Below are positions 30,027 to 40,286 of a DNA stretch of 64,000 nt, piece by piece (positions within the stretch are counted from its first letter, which is position 1; each line of letters opens with the position of its first letter). The notes beneath the pieces are model-generated. The model worked only from the letters and a program-made list of their open reading frames with translations. It was not told where the DNA came from and made no database searches. The translations under genes and the position numbers were made by a program. The stretch comes from Borrelia persica No12 (GTDB taxonomy: Bacteria; Spirochaetota; Spirochaetia; Borreliales; Borreliaceae), in assembly GCF_000500045.1 (NCBI RefSeq), contig NZ_AYOT01000146.1:186001-250000 (forward strand). Reading direction: 5' to 3'.

Positions 30027-31041
30027 AAAATTCAATAAATTTAATTAAAGACTTAAGTACCAACATATTTATTTTGCTCATATAATTATAATCTAAAAGT
30101 AAAATCGCATCATCAATATTAGACAAAAACCCAATCTCAATTAAGACAGCAGGCATACTACTATTCTTAATCACAAACCATTGTTCTTCTCTAATTGTTC
30201 TAATTTTAGTCTCACACAAAACGTTACTAAAAGTCTCATACAAAATTTCTGCTAATTTCCTTGACTCATATTTATACTTAATATCAAGTATATCATTAAG
30301 CTCCCTTAAGTATCTATTCCCTCTAATATCATATCCTTTCAAATTCCTTACAACTTCTCTTTTTGAATTTTGAGGAAGATACCAAAATTCAACTCCCCTA
30401 GCATCAGGATTTGGAGCATTATTTGCATGTATTGACAAAAATATAACATTATTGGGAAAATCCGGTTTAATTGCATTTGCAAACTCAGATCTATCCTGCA
30501 ATGGAACAAAAACATCATCCACACGTGTTAATAAAATATTTCTATCTAGAAAATAATTACTAAGAATCTTATACAAATGCATAGAATAAGTTAAAACAAA
30601 ATCCTTCTCAAAAAGAAAAATATCATGTTCCTTCAATTTATGAGTCACAACAGCTCCACTATCATGCCCACCATGACCAGGATCAATTACAATCGATGTT
30701 ATTCGTGGTTTACTATAACTTTGCAAAGATCTAAAATGGTTCTCAATCTGCATCAAAGCTTTTTTGGTTATTAAAATTTCCCCATTTCTTAAAATAATAG
30801 GATCTACATAAATATAATAACCAATAGATGATAGACCATATTCAAAGCCTTCTTTAAGCTTAAGATATCCCTTCTCATGTTCAATTGTAAGGATATCCCT
30901 TTCAATATTAAAATTAAACTTAAAGAACTTACTATCAAATGAATCAAGAATATTAACATACTCAACTTCATTTGCATGCAAAAATGAAAACACAAAGACT
31001 AAATTAATCAATAATATTATTTTCCCAAAGTTCAATTGCAC
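30016..31041 (-). CDS. N-acetylmuramoyl-L-alanine amidase (Amidase_3)
   Basis: This 341-residue periplasmic zinc amidase cuts peptidoglycan side chains from muramic acid. A signal peptide ends near HA-N (residue 24). The Amidase_3 domain has the zinc motif VIDPGHGGHDSGA, SIHANNAPNPDARGVEFWYL with the second His, and AVLIEIGFLSN with the catalytic Glu. The start is a GTG with the SD AAGGTGAT, a long match to the 16S 3' end. It overlaps the glycosyltransferase-like gene by 38 nt and the next gene by 11. It is likely used in cell separation or wall turnover (B31 BB0666). Confidence 0.9.
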   Translation of the reverse strand: MQLNFGKIILLINLVFVFSFLHANEVEYVNILDSFDSKFFKFNFNIERDILTIEHEKGYLKLKEGFEYGLSSIGYYIYVDPIILRNGEILITKKALMQIENHFRSLQSYSKPRITSIVIDPGHGGHDSGAVVTHKLKEHDIFLFEKDFVLTYSMHLYKILSNYFLDRNILLTRVDDVFVPLQDRSEFANAIKPDFPNNVIFLSIHANNAPNPDARGVEFWYLPQNSKREVVRNLKGYDIRGNRYLRELNDILDIKYKYESRKLAEILYETFSNVLCETKIRTIREEQWFVIKNSSMPAVLIEIGFLSNIDDAILLLDYNYMSKINMLVLKSLIKFIEFYEK

Positions 31042-31963
31042 TCTTTAAATCACCTTTAAACCTTAAGCTGCTTTTAATAATTTCATATTTGATTTCTTTA
31101 AACTCTCTGCCAAATTTAAAAGGATTAATACCATATTTTAAGCATAGCCTCACAAATCTCAAAAATGAAAATTTTATTCCATTTCCAATAAAAATAGGAA
31201 CATAATTTTTAAGTAAAAAGATCAAAAAACTTCTATTTTTTGTTAAATCTTCTGGAACATTTAATGCTGTATATTGTATACGTAGTTTTCTATAAATATG
31301 GATGCTTTCTCCAAAATAAATAGCTCTAAGTCCAAAATCCAATCTTTGAAAATATTCGTTCTTAATCCTTTTGTCAAAACCCCCTAACTGAATAAACTTC
31401 TCCTTAGAATAAAGACCACAATAATCCATAGTAATTAAAGTTTTATCATAATCCCGTTCAGAATTTATTAAAATCACCTTTAATCTTTGACGTTTATCAA
31501 TAGTGGGAAGAAAAACCGATGGAACAACTTCTTCTTCTTTATCAAAAAATTCACCACCAACAAGAAGGACATTTTTTTTAACAATTTCATCAAATATATT
31601 GGGAATCCAAAAAGGATTTAACAGATACATATCACTCTGCAATACAAAAACAAAACTACAGATGGATTCTTTCATAGCTAAATTAACTTTTTCTCCAGAA
31701 TTCAAATCATCAGAAAGCAAGATAAACTTTAATTTATCATAATTTTCTGAAATGAATTGAAGAGAAGTCCTATTACTCTGCTTTTCAATAGAAATAATTT
31801 CCCTGATAAAGTCAAAATTAGAAAGGAATTCAAACAGATCTTCCCTAAAAATTTTCGTGCCTCTATTTAAAATCACAAAAGATATTCCAAACGTTGACTT
31901 TTGTACATAATTATTTTTAGACTGAATAACCGTATAAGAATAATCATTACTTTTAAAATACAT
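31004..31963 (-). CDS. Putative family 2 glycosyltransferase-like protein
   Basis: This 319-residue protein looks like a GT-A fold transferase: an N-terminal strand GISFVILNRGT, a variable segment, NSGEKVNLAMKESICSFVFVLQSDMYLLNPFW with a DxD-like SDM, and YCGLYSKEKFIQLGGFDKRIK. These are GT2 landmarks, but the metal-binding DxD is not canonical. No membrane segment is obvious. It is the first gene of a three-gene overlapping unit with the amidase. Donor and acceptor are unknown. B31 BB0665 was annotated only as hypothetical, as I recall. Confidence 0.65.
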   Translation of the reverse strand: MYFKSNDYSYTVIQSKNNYVQKSTFGISFVILNRGTKIFREDLFEFLSNFDFIREIISIEKQSNRTSLQFISENYDKLKFILLSDDLNSGEKVNLAMKESICSFVFVLQSDMYLLNPFWIPNIFDEIVKKNVLLVGGEFFDKEEEVVPSVFLPTIDKRQRLKVILINSERDYDKTLITMDYCGLYSKEKFIQLGGFDKRIKNEYFQRLDFGLRAIYFGESIHIYRKLRIQYTALNVPEDLTKNRSFLIFLLKNYVPIFIGNGIKFSFLRFVRLCLKYGINPFKFGREFKEIKYEIIKSSLRFKGDLKSAIELWENNIID

Positions 31964-32038
31964 ATAACTTACTTCAAAAATCCTTATAATTAAACTATAA
32001 TAAATTACATGGTAAGCACTAACATGTTAAAAATAAGT

Positions 32039-32665
32039 ATGATAAACATTGAACAATTAAAATATAGCATAGTTATTGCCGTTTTAATACTCATAACATT
32101 AATAAGTTGCAAAAATAAAAATGTAACTTATGACAAGAGAATAAAAAAAATACTTGATAATAACAAACTAGAATATAGAATAGACAAAGAAAACGATTTC
32201 ATCGTATCAAAAATCATTAACGATACACATATAGAAATAATAGTCAGGTCAAAACTAAATTCATATCAAAATTCAAAAATAAGAGAAATATTTGGTATTG
32301 TCGAAATATTTGATGTTAATTCGAATAAAATTCAAGAAATATCAGAATCTCTAATGAGTGATAGTTACAATAATCGCGTTTTAGGCTCATGGGAAATAAT
32401 CCATGATCCAGAAAGAGGTAACAATTCTTTAGTATATATTGTCAAAGCTGAAGAGAATGCAAAAGAAACATTTTTACTTGATGCACTTGAAGAAGTAGCA
32501 ACAACAATATGTATTTTTAAAAAGGTAATAAAGGGCAATGAAGAAGTCAATATTGAAGACACACCTAATGAAAATTTAAATAAAATTTCTAATGATACAC
32601 TAAAAAATGAAGACGACATCAAAGACCATGCAGAAGAAGAACTTCAAAAAATAAAAGCTGAATAA
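32039..32665 (+). CDS. Predicted lipoprotein of unknown function (BB0664-like)
   Basis: This ~208-residue protein has a signal peptide ending in a lipobox (LITLISC), so it is probably lipidated. The frame is open to 32009; I chose the ATG at 32039 because it puts the hydrophobic stretch near the N-terminus, but 32024 or 32009 are possible and none has a strong SD. The mature part has a folded-looking core and a charged, acidic C-terminal tail (~40 residues). No known domain. Its stop codon directly touches the stop of the convergent DUF192 gene. Confidence 0.68.
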   Translation: MINIEQLKYSIVIAVLILITLISCKNKNVTYDKRIKKILDNNKLEYRIDKENDFIVSKIINDTHIEIIVRSKLNSYQNSKIREIFGIVEIFDVNSNKIQEISESLMSDSYNNRVLGSWEIIHDPERGNNSLVYIVKAEENAKETFLLDALEEVATTICIFKKVIKGNEEVNIEDTPNENLNKISNDTLKNEDDIKDHAEEELQKIKAE

Positions 32666-33094
32666 TTATTTTATATTTAACGAACTAACATCAAAATTAA
32701 ACTGAATTTTATCACCTATCTTAATTTTAAATTTAGAAAAAGTACCCTTTGGAACCTCAAGGGCATATTTGACCTTATATTTAGAATTTACTCTTCTCTC
32801 TGAGAAAGGAATCAAGCTATAAATCTCTTTAATAATACCTGCAGCATTAATATAGGCAATCTCAAGTGGCACAGGAGTATTTTTCATCCAAAAAGATAAA
32901 TTTTTTTCCCTATCAAAAATAAAAAGCATGCCATTATTTTCATTTATATGCTTAGTTCCCATATAACCTTTAGCCCTAGTAACATCATCAATTGCAAGTT
33001 TAACAAAAAACTTAGTATCTTTGACAATGATTTCTCTATCATATACATGACTAACACAAGAGACATATAAAATTAATGCAAAAAGAAATCTCAA
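32666..33094 (-). CDS. DUF192-family exported protein
   Basis: This 142-residue protein has a short hydrophobic leader with a possible lipobox (LYVSC) and a DUF192 domain with its marks: RAKGYMGTKHINENNGMLFI, FWMKNTPVPLEIAYI and ALEVPKGTF. DUF192 proteins are small exported barrels of unknown role. The start is TTG with a GGGG SD, 2 bp after the stop of the preceding gene. Last gene of a three-gene minus-strand unit that begins with the zinc-ribbon protein. Confidence 0.82.
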   Translation of the reverse strand: MRFLFALILYVSCVSHVYDREIIVKDTKFFVKLAIDDVTRAKGYMGTKHINENNGMLFIFDREKNLSFWMKNTPVPLEIAYINAAGIIKEIYSLIPFSERRVNSKYKVKYALEVPKGTFSKFKIKIGDKIQFNFDVSSLNIK

Positions 33095-33096
33095 GC

Positions 33097-33507
33097 TTAA
33101 TTTTCCCCATTAATGTAAGACTTTAATGTCATTCTTAAGATATTATGACTCAACACAATGACCGAATCACCAATATCCCAAACATAATTAAAAGGAGTTA
33201 CAATAATAGGATCACCAAACTTTTCATTAATACTCAAAATAATAGAATATTGCGGAATCAATTTTTTATCAAAAACAAAAGTATATGAATAAAGCTTATC
33301 CTTATTATCAAAACTAAAATAAGCATCTATTACAGAAGTTTTCCCTTTAAAATTTAAAATTTGTGTCTTAAGAGAGACAATTTCAACTTCGTCAATATCA
33401 TAATAAAAAATAGAATTTCCTTTAACATTATCTTCAATAGATTTAACATCATCTCCTAGCTTAAAAGACAAAAAAACAGAAAACAAATAAAAAACCGTAA
33501 TTCCCAT
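33097..33507 (-). CDS. Uncharacterised exported protein (BB0662-like)
   Basis: This 136-residue protein has an N-terminal hydrophobic leader (MGITVFYLFSVFLSF) followed by a beta-rich, hydrophilic domain (for example FKGKTSVIDAYFSF and YVWDIGDSVIVL). There is no lipobox Cys. The SD AAGGAT precedes the ATG. It lies 13 bp after the zinc-ribbon gene and 2 bp before the DUF192 gene, so all three are likely cotranscribed. I know no function. Confidence 0.72.
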   Translation of the reverse strand: MGITVFYLFSVFLSFKLGDDVKSIEDNVKGNSIFYYDIDEVEIVSLKTQILNFKGKTSVIDAYFSFDNKDKLYSYTFVFDKKLIPQYSIILSINEKFGDPIIVTPFNYVWDIGDSVIVLSHNILRMTLKSYINGEN

Positions 33508-33519
33508 ATGGGTTTATCC

Positions 33520-33867
33520 TTAGAAAAAAAGAATATAAACAAAAAGTAAAATAATCAAAAAATTAGCAAACAAATAAAGCATAACATTAACATAAAATCC
33601 AAAATAAAATCTTTTCCTTAAAAAACTATCACCATGCCATAACCTTTTAAATCCTCTTTTGAAAAAATGCTTTTTTGACTGTTTTTTAAAAGGATTATAA
33701 CTACATTTTGGACAACCACGCTCAAATGCAGAGACAACACCTACATATCCACAATTTGGACATTCAAGATCCCCTAACTTAGAATGACAATTTAAACATA
33801 CTGACTTATCAAGCCCAACCACCTCACCACATCTTTCACAAAAAACCTCAAAATTGACTTTTCTCAA
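33520..33867 (-). CDS. Zinc-ribbon membrane protein
   Basis: This ~115-residue protein has two paired zinc-ribbon modules: CERC...CLNC (about residues 10-30) and CPNC...CPKC (about 40-60). A basic stretch (FKKQSKKHFFKRGFKRLW) follows, then one C-terminal membrane segment (VMLYLFANFLIILLFVYILFF). I chose a TTG start at 33867 because a CGAGGA SD lies 7 nt upstream; a TTG at 33888 with no SD is the alternative. Cys-rich cytoplasmic head plus membrane tail suggests an anchored nucleic-acid or protein-binding module, but this is speculation. Confidence 0.75.
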   Translation of the reverse strand: MRKVNFEVFCERCGEVVGLDKSVCLNCHSKLGDLECPNCGYVGVVSAFERGCPKCSYNPFKKQSKKHFFKRGFKRLWHGDSFLRKRFYFGFYVNVMLYLFANFLIILLFVYILFF

Positions 33868-33964
33868 ATCTAAATCCTCGAAATACAATATTTAAAGATA
33901 GTATACATTAATTAACATATAAAATATATTAATAATATTAATAGATCAAAATAGGAAAATTAAA

Positions 33965-34837
33965 ATGAAATCAGGATTTGTATCAATAATAGGTAGACCC
34001 TCAACAGGTAAATCTACACTTTTAAATTCAATATGTGGACATCAAATATCAATCATTTCCTCTACACCGCAAACAACAAGAAATAAAATAAAAGGAATAT
34101 TTACAGACAAAAGAGGACAAATTATCTTTATAGATACACCGGGATTCCACCTAAGCAAAAAAAAATTCAATATATCACTAATGAATAACGTATACTCTGC
34201 AATTGAGGAAACAGAACTAATTATCTATGTCATAGATATCCAAGATCAACCTGGAATTGAAGAAAATAAAATATTGACAATTATCAAAAAATCCAAAAGC
34301 AATTTTTTAGTGGTTATAAATAAAATTGATATTCAAAAAACAAAAGAAAAAGAAATAATGATATTTTTAGAAAAGAACAAAATACCAAAAAACAAGATTA
34401 TAAAGATCTCTGCTGAAAAACAAATCAATATTGAACAAATCAAAGATAAAATTTATGAAAATCTTAACGAAGGACCTCTTTATTATTCAGAAGAATATTA
34501 CACAGATCAAGAAATTAATTTAAGAATTAGCGAAATAATTAGAGGAATCACTATTAAAAAACTTAAGAAAGAATTACCATATTCTCTATACATAGAAATT
34601 GACATTTTAGAAGACAGAGAAAACAAGCTTTTAATTAAGGCAAACATTATTGTAGCTGGGGAGAGTCAAAAGGGAATAATAGTTGGCAAAGGAGGAAAAG
34701 GAATTAAAGCTATTGGTGAAGAATCAAGAAAAATAATATCAACAATATTTGAAAAAAAATGTAATTTATTCTTACAAGTAAAATTAAGGAAAAATTGGAA
34801 TAAAAATACCAAATTAATTAAAAACTTAATAAACTAA
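33965..34837 (+). CDS. era: GTPase Era, 30S ribosome assembly
   Basis: This 290-residue GTPase has G1 [10 protein letters not shown] at 11-20, G2 TTRNKIKG, G3 DTPGFH, G4 NKID, and a C-terminal KH domain with [15 protein letters not shown] that binds the 16S 3' end. Length fits Era. An AGGAAA SD precedes the ATG. It diverges from the zinc-ribbon gene and is followed by lysS. Confidence 0.96.
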   Translation: MKSGFVSIIGRPSTGKSTLLNSICGHQISIISSTPQTTRNKIKGIFTDKRGQIIFIDTPGFHLSKKKFNISLMNNVYSAIEETELIIYVIDIQDQPGIEENKILTIIKKSKSNFLVVINKIDIQKTKEKEIMIFLEKNKIPKNKIIKISAEKQINIEQIKDKIYENLNEGPLYYSEEYYTDQEINLRISEIIRGITIKKLKKELPYSLYIEIDILEDRENKLLIKANIIVAGESQKGIIVGKGGKGIKAIGEESRKIISTIFEKKCNLFLQVKLRKNWNKNTKLIKNLIN

Positions 34838-34922
34838 CACGGTAATATCTTTAAACATCCTTTATAATATTGAAATAACAAAAATAGAATGATAAAATTA
34901 GATTTTAAACAGAGGAAATATT

Positions 34923-36488
34923 ATGAAAACATCACACTGGGCAGATTTTTACGCAAAAAAAATAATATCAGAAAAAGATGAAAAAGAACAATACACAGTT
35001 GCATCAGGAATTACACCATCAGGAACCGTACATATTGGAAATTTTAGAGAAGTAATTTCTGTCGATCTTGTAGCAAGAGCACTAAAAGATTTGGGCAAAA
35101 AAGTAAGATTCATATATTCATGGGACAACTATGATGTATTTAGAAAAGTACCCAAAAACATGCCTAATCAAGAATTATTAACAACATATCTAAGACAAGC
35201 AATCACAAGAGTTCCTGACACAAAAACTAATAAGTCAAGTTATGCAAGAGCAAATGAAGTAGAATTCGAGCAATATTTACCTCATGTAGGCATTAACCCA
35301 GAATTTATAAATCAAAGTTTAAAATACATGTCAAGTGATTATGCAAATCAAATTAAGTTTGCACTAGATCATAAGAATGAAATAGCAACAATACTAAATA
35401 AATATAGAACAACAGAACTTACAGATGACTGGTATCCTATTAGCATTTTTTGTACCAAATGTAATAGAGATACTACAACAATAAAAAATTATAACCACTG
35501 CTATTCCATCGAGTATTATTGCGAATGCGGTCACAAAGAATCAATAGATTTAAGAAAAACATGGGCCTGCAAACTTCTATGGAGAATTGATTGGCCAATG
35601 CGATGGAAATATGAAAATGTTGACTTCGAACCTGCTGGAAAAGATCACCACAGTAGTGGAGGAAGTTTTGACACATCAAAAGAAATTGTAAAAATATTTG
35701 GAGGAACTCCTCCAATAACATTTCAGTACGATTTTATATCCATCAAAGGACATGGCGGAAAAATATCCTCATCATCTGGAGATGTCGTATCATTAAAAGA
35801 TGTTCTTGAAATATATACTCCTGAGGTTACAAGATTTTTATTTGCGTCAACAAAACCTAATACAGAATTTTCAATATCATTCGATCTTGATGTAATAAAA
35901 ATTTATGAAGATTACGATAAATTTGAAAGGGTATATTATGGAATTGATGAAATTCAAGAAAAGAAAAGAGAAGCGTTTAAAAGAATTTATGAACTCTCAC
36001 AACCACAATCACCAGACAAAGAAATTCCTTATCAAATTGGATTTAGACATCTAAGCGTAATATGTCAAATTTTTGAAGGAAATAAAGATAAAATTTTCAC
36101 ACTTTTAAATGATGTAAAAGAAAATCAAAAAGCAAAACTTATAAATAAAATTGAATGTGCCATCAATTGGATCAAAAAATTTGCACCTGAAGATTTCAAA
36201 TTTTCACTAAGATCAAAATTTGATAATATTGAAGTACTGCAAGACAATGATAAACAAGCGGTAGTACAACTACTACATTTCTTAAAAAAAGATTTTAACA
36301 ATATTACTGAAAAAGAAATTCAAGATGAAATTTATAATATTGCAAGAAGCAATAATATTGAACCCTCATTATTCTTTAAACAGCTATACAAGATATTAAT
36401 TGATAAAGATAAAGGACCAAAATTAGCAGGATTTATTAAAATAATTGGTATTGAAAAATTTGAAGAAATTGCAAAACATTACATCTAA
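34923..36488 (+). CDS. lysS: Lysyl-tRNA synthetase, class I
   Basis: This 521-residue enzyme charges tRNA-Lys. It is the class I type found in archaea and spirochaetes, not the class II enzyme of most bacteria. It shows the HIGH-like HIGN (in [10 protein letters not shown]) and the KMSKS-like ISSSSGD. A zinc-binding insert (CTKC...CECG) lies near 178-200, and [12 protein letters not shown] is typical. GAGGAAA is the SD. It ends in a strong bidirectional terminator shared with gpmA. Confidence 0.97.
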   Translation: MKTSHWADFYAKKIISEKDEKEQYTVASGITPSGTVHIGNFREVISVDLVARALKDLGKKVRFIYSWDNYDVFRKVPKNMPNQELLTTYLRQAITRVPDTKTNKSSYARANEVEFEQYLPHVGINPEFINQSLKYMSSDYANQIKFALDHKNEIATILNKYRTTELTDDWYPISIFCTKCNRDTTTIKNYNHCYSIEYYCECGHKESIDLRKTWACKLLWRIDWPMRWKYENVDFEPAGKDHHSSGGSFDTSKEIVKIFGGTPPITFQYDFISIKGHGGKISSSSGDVVSLKDVLEIYTPEVTRFLFASTKPNTEFSISFDLDVIKIYEDYDKFERVYYGIDEIQEKKREAFKRIYELSQPQSPDKEIPYQIGFRHLSVICQIFEGNKDKIFTLLNDVKENQKAKLINKIECAINWIKKFAPEDFKFSLRSKFDNIEVLQDNDKQAVVQLLHFLKKDFNNITEKEIQDEIYNIARSNNIEPSLFFKQLYKILIDKDKGPKLAGFIKIIGIEKFEEIAKHYI

Positions 36489-36514
36489 TCTCAATTATAA
36501 AGTATTTTAAATAC

Positions 36515-36555
36515 AATAATAAGAAATCATTAACAAAATATGATCTCTTATTATT
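36515..36555. terminator. Bidirectional terminator between lysS and gpmA
   Basis: AATAATAAGA (36515-36524) pairs with TCTTATTATT (36546-36555), and ATCA pairs with TGAT inside, with one A-C mismatch between and an 11-nt loop. It lies between two convergent stop codons. Confidence 0.75.
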
Positions 36556-36573
36556 AATTTAATACGTTTTTAT

Positions 36574-37323
36574 CTATCTATTTTTCTTTCCTTGATTAGC
36601 AACAGATTCCATAGCTGCTTTAACCTTGGCCTCATCCCCCAAATAATAATGTTTAATCGGCTTTAAATCCTGATCAAGTTCATAAACTAAAGGAATACCA
36701 GTTGGAATATTCAACTTTAAAATATCATCCTCACTCATATTATCAAGATATTTAACAAGAGCTCTTAAAGAATTACCATGAGCAGCAATAATCACTCTTT
36801 TTCCTTCAATAATAGCTTTGGCAATTTTATCTGTCCAATATGGTATAACCCTTGCAACAGTATCTTTTAAACACTCAGTTGAAGGAAGTTCACTTTTAGG
36901 AATATTTTTATATCTTAAATCATGAATTGGATGACGCTTGTCAGATTCATCTAAAGGCATAGCAGGAACATCATAACTACGTCTCCAAATTAAAACCTTA
37001 TCCTCGCCATACTTCTCAGCCGTTTCAGCCTTATTTAATCCTTGCAATGCTCCATAATGTCTCTCATTAAGTCGCCAAGATTTCTCTACATCAATATACG
37101 ATTGACCCAATCCACGCAAAATAATATTTAAAGTATCATTAGCTCTGACTAACACTGAGCTAAAAGCAATATCAAAAGAATATCCTTCCTCTTTAAGCAC
37201 TCTACCAGCTTCCAAAGCTTCAGCAATACCCTTCTCAGAAAGTTTAACATCAGTCCATCCTGTAAAAAGATTTTCCTTATTCCATTCACTCTCACCATGA
37301 CGCACTAAAACTAATTTATACAT
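36574..37323 (-). CDS. gpmA: 2,3-bisphosphoglycerate-dependent phosphoglycerate mutase
   Basis: This 249-residue glycolytic enzyme interconverts 3- and 2-phosphoglycerate. The phospho-acceptor His9 is in RHGESEWN, followed by [31 protein letters not shown], and the second His in [10 protein letters not shown]. Length matches the dPGM family. The SD AGGAGA is well placed. It diverges from rpiA across 216 bp and converges on lysS. Confidence 0.97.
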   Translation of the reverse strand: MYKLVLVRHGESEWNKENLFTGWTDVKLSEKGIAEALEAGRVLKEEGYSFDIAFSSVLVRANDTLNIILRGLGQSYIDVEKSWRLNERHYGALQGLNKAETAEKYGEDKVLIWRRSYDVPAMPLDESDKRHPIHDLRYKNIPKSELPSTECLKDTVARVIPYWTDKIAKAIIEGKRVIIAAHGNSLRALVKYLDNMSEDDILKLNIPTGIPLVYELDQDLKPIKHYYLGDEAKVKAAMESVANQGKKNR

Positions 37324-37481
37324 AAAATCTCCTAAGAAATGTTTTAATTACCTTAATAACACCTTTATCAATTAAAGTAACACAAAATCTCATTAATGTT
37401 AATACTCAAATATTGCCCAAACACAATAAATTATCAAACTATTCTATCCAAATAAAACACTATTACTTACTCTATTCTTAA

Positions 37482-37490
37482 TGATATAAT
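37482..37490 (+). promoter_or_regulatory. Extended -10 promoter candidate for rpiA
   Basis: TGATATAAT at 37482-37490 is a perfect TGnTATAAT extended -10, about 50 nt before the rpiA ATG. No good -35 lies at the expected distance, which fits extended -10 promoters. Confidence 0.5.
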
Positions 37491-37539
37491 TTATTGTAAA
37501 GTTCACATAAACAATTTAGCAATAACAAGGATTATCACA

Positions 37540-38226
37540 ATGGAAGAACAAAAAAAATTACTTTCAAAATATGCAATTGATAATTATATAAAAAGCAATA
37601 TGTTCATTGGAATTGGAACAGGAACAACCGTTTTTCATGCAATCAAATATTTAAATTACAAAATACAATCTGGTGATTTAAAGAATCTAACATTCTATCC
37701 AACAAGTAGTGACACACAATATTTACTTGCAAAAGAAAAGATTGCATATAAAACTAAATTCACAGAATTTACCAAAAATATAGATATTACAATTGACGGA
37801 GCTGATGAAGTTTTATTAGATCAAAAAGCCTTAATTAAAGGTGGTGGAGCAGCTCATTTAATGGAAAAAGTAGTAGCTTATAATTCTAATCAGTTATTAA
37901 TTATTGCAGACGAAACCAAGATTGTACAAAACTTAGGAAAAAAAACACCTGTACCAATAGAAATTGCTCCAAATGCCCTTGCATTTATTAAAGCCAAATT
38001 AAAAGAAATGAACTTTAATCCTGTTTTGAGAACCTGTAAAGCTAAAGCAGGCCCAATAATTACTGACAATAATAACTATATTTTAGATGTAAAAATGAAT
38101 ATTGAAAATCCCAAAGGGACCGAAAAATATTTTAAATTATTCCCTGGAATACTTGAAATTGGCATTTTTAATCACCAAAACACCAAAATCATATACTACC
38201 AAAATGGACAAATTAAAGAAACTTAA
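37540..38226 (+). CDS. rpiA: Ribose-5-phosphate isomerase A
   Basis: This 228-residue enzyme of the pentose phosphate pathway interconverts ribose 5-phosphate and ribulose 5-phosphate. Motifs are IGIGTGTT (phosphate loop), TIDGADEV with the catalytic Asp and Glu, and [14 protein letters not shown] with the catalytic Lys. Length fits RpiA. AAGGATT is the SD. Its last 14 nt overlap the end of the convergent HemW-like gene. Confidence 0.97.
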   Translation: MEEQKKLLSKYAIDNYIKSNMFIGIGTGTTVFHAIKYLNYKIQSGDLKNLTFYPTSSDTQYLLAKEKIAYKTKFTEFTKNIDITIDGADEVLLDQKALIKGGGAAHLMEKVVAYNSNQLLIIADETKIVQNLGKKTPVPIEIAPNALAFIKAKLKEMNFNPVLRTCKAKAGPIITDNNNYILDVKMNIENPKGTEKYFKLFPGILEIGIFNHQNTKIIYYQNGQIKET

Positions 38227-39319
38227 AGCTTACCTTAAAAGCATTATCAATCAAATATGCTTCTATCAACCGCAAATAAAAATCCAACTTAAACCTTTCA
38301 GATTGCTCCAAATAAAGAATATCATTACGAAAAACAACTGATTTATTTAAATTTAAAAGATAATCAATAAACTTATAAAAAGCTTTTTGATCATATACAA
38401 ACCTACGCTTCAAAATAGAGATATCAAGACCACGCCGGGTACCAAGATTTGTAATAAAATGATAAATAAAAAAATCTAAATCACTTAAATTTTCAAAAGT
38501 CGCAGAAGAGTCCATTCCAAGTAAAAAATTATCATCCTTCCTAATTACGGCCTCAAGACCATTATTCTTAGAAAAAACAAGTAAACTGACAGAATGCAAT
38601 CCAAGTCCTAAATATGGACTCAGCTCCCAATATCGCAAATTATGTTTACTCTCATATCCTTCTAATGCAAAATTCGAAATCTCATAATTTAAATAACCAT
38701 GAAACTCTAAAAAATCAAAAGCATAAAACCATAAATCTTCAACTCTACTATCATAATTACGATTATTCTCATCAATTAAAACTTCTGAGAGAGAAATATG
38801 TTCAGGAGCATATGATATTAATCTTAATAAATCTCTCTTAAGATACATCTCATTTTGAGGAGAAATACTAATACTTAAGTCAATATTCAGATCAAAATTA
38901 AATTGACGAATATTTTCAATTATAGCATTCATCCTATCCATCGATATCCCAACAATATTCATCATTTTTAATAATTTTGCAGAAAAGCTACTTATATCAA
39001 GGCTAATTCTACTAACAAAAAAATCATCTAAAATCATTAAAACAGAAGTTGTAATATCCCCAGGATGCAATTCAAAAGTAAACTCATCTAATAAAGCAAA
39101 ATCAAATTTATTAGACAAAGATATCAAAAAAGATTTTAATTGACAAATATCATACATTTTTAAATCATTACACTTAATATAAAGGGTTTTAATTCTTGGA
39201 AATCCAAAAACCTCTAAATAATAAGACACCTCAAGAAGTATTTTTTCACAAAAAACACCATTAAAACATTTGCTAAGATCAATATAAATACTTAGATCTC
39301 TTAAACACAAAAAGCCCAA
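38213..39319 (-). CDS. HemW/HemN-like protein lacking the radical-SAM cysteine motif
   Basis: This 368-residue protein aligns with HemW along its length: [10 protein letters not shown] for the usual RiSlGv[16 protein letters not shown], and [20 protein letters not shown] followed by LGLGLHS. The cluster motif CxxxCxxC near the N-terminus is absent: the matching place reads [15 protein letters not shown], with two Cys five residues apart. The GGGTPS glycine motif is also lost (YIKCNDLK). It therefore should not bind a 4Fe-4S/SAM centre and is probably not a coproporphyrinogen oxidase. It overlaps rpiA by 14 nt. Confidence 0.82.
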   Translation of the reverse strand: MGFLCLRDLSIYIDLSKCFNGVFCEKILLEVSYYLEVFGFPRIKTLYIKCNDLKMYDICQLKSFLISLSNKFDFALLDEFTFELHPGDITTSVLMILDDFFVSRISLDISSFSAKLLKMMNIVGISMDRMNAIIENIRQFNFDLNIDLSISISPQNEMYLKRDLLRLISYAPEHISLSEVLIDENNRNYDSRVEDLWFYAFDFLEFHGYLNYEISNFALEGYESKHNLRYWELSPYLGLGLHSVSLLVFSKNNGLEAVIRKDDNFLLGMDSSATFENLSDLDFFIYHFITNLGTRRGLDISILKRRFVYDQKAFYKFIDYLLNLNKSVVFRNDILYLEQSERFKLDFYLRLIEAYLIDNAFKVSFKFL

Positions 39320-39437
39320 TACTACAAATAGCCTTTAAAAAATTGAAATTTAATTATAATATATATAATGATAGCATTAACTATGATGAATTTAACTAAT
39401 TTCAATATAAAATGGAAAATAAAAACAAGAGGTTTGA

Positions 39438-40286
39438 ATGTCTAAAGATTACTACAACATACTTGGAATAAATAAAAATGCTACAACGGAAGAAATAAAA
39501 AAAGCCTATAAAAAATTAGCAATCAAATATCATCCTGATAAAAACAAAGGAAACAAATTTGCAGAAGAAAAATTTAAAGAAATAAATGAAGCTTATGAAG
39601 TCCTTTCATCTCCTCAAAAAAAAGCAAATTATGACAACTTTGGAAATGCAGATTTTAATAATAACTTTAATACAGAATCATTTACTAAAGGCTTTAAGAA
39701 TTCTGGTTTTCAGCATTTTGACAACTTTGATTTATTTTCTGATATTTTTGGAGAATTTACAAAAGGAACCATTAAAGATAAAGAGATAACTATTAAGATT
39801 TCTTTATATGATGCTTATATGGGAAGTAAAAAATCCATATTAATAAATAATGAAAAAATTGAAATTAATATACCAAAAGGCACAATTGAGACCACCAAAT
39901 TAAAATTTAATGGAAAGGGAAACATAAATCCAATCTCTGGCAAGAGAAGTAATTTAATTATCAAATTTGAAATATCAAGTTATAAAAATTTCACATTAAA
40001 GGAAAGAAATTTAGAAACACAAATCAACATATATCCATGGGAAATAGCTTTGGGAAGTGAAAAAATCTTTGAAACAATTGAGGGTAAAAAAATAAAGATC
40101 AAAATTCCACAAAATACAAAAAATGGAGAAATACTTAATTTAAAAGGTCTTGGAATGCCTGCTCTTGGAAATACAACTAAAGGAGACCTTAAAGTTAAAT
40201 TAATAGTAAATGTACCACCAATTATTAATGATGAGGTTAGAATAATATATGAAAGACTAAAAGAAATATATAATGCAAAGCTTTAA
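39438..40286 (+). CDS. DnaJ-like co-chaperone without zinc finger (CbpA type)
   Basis: This 282-residue J protein has an N-terminal J domain (residues 3-70) with the HPD motif in KYHPDKNKG, which stimulates DnaK. A short Phe-rich linker follows, then two beta-barrel substrate domains ([19 protein letters not shown]... and [12 protein letters not shown]...). The CxxCxGxG zinc repeats of classical DnaJ are absent, so it is a type II J protein. The SD AGAGG precedes the ATG. Its end overlaps the stop of the convergent gene by 4 nt. Confidence 0.93.
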   Translation: MSKDYYNILGINKNATTEEIKKAYKKLAIKYHPDKNKGNKFAEEKFKEINEAYEVLSSPQKKANYDNFGNADFNNNFNTESFTKGFKNSGFQHFDNFDLFSDIFGEFTKGTIKDKEITIKISLYDAYMGSKKSILINNEKIEINIPKGTIETTKLKFNGKGNINPISGKRSNLIIKFEISSYKNFTLKERNLETQINIYPWEIALGSEKIFETIEGKKIKIKIPQNTKNGEILNLKGLGMPALGNTTKGDLKVKLIVNVPPIINDEVRIIYERLKEIYNAKL

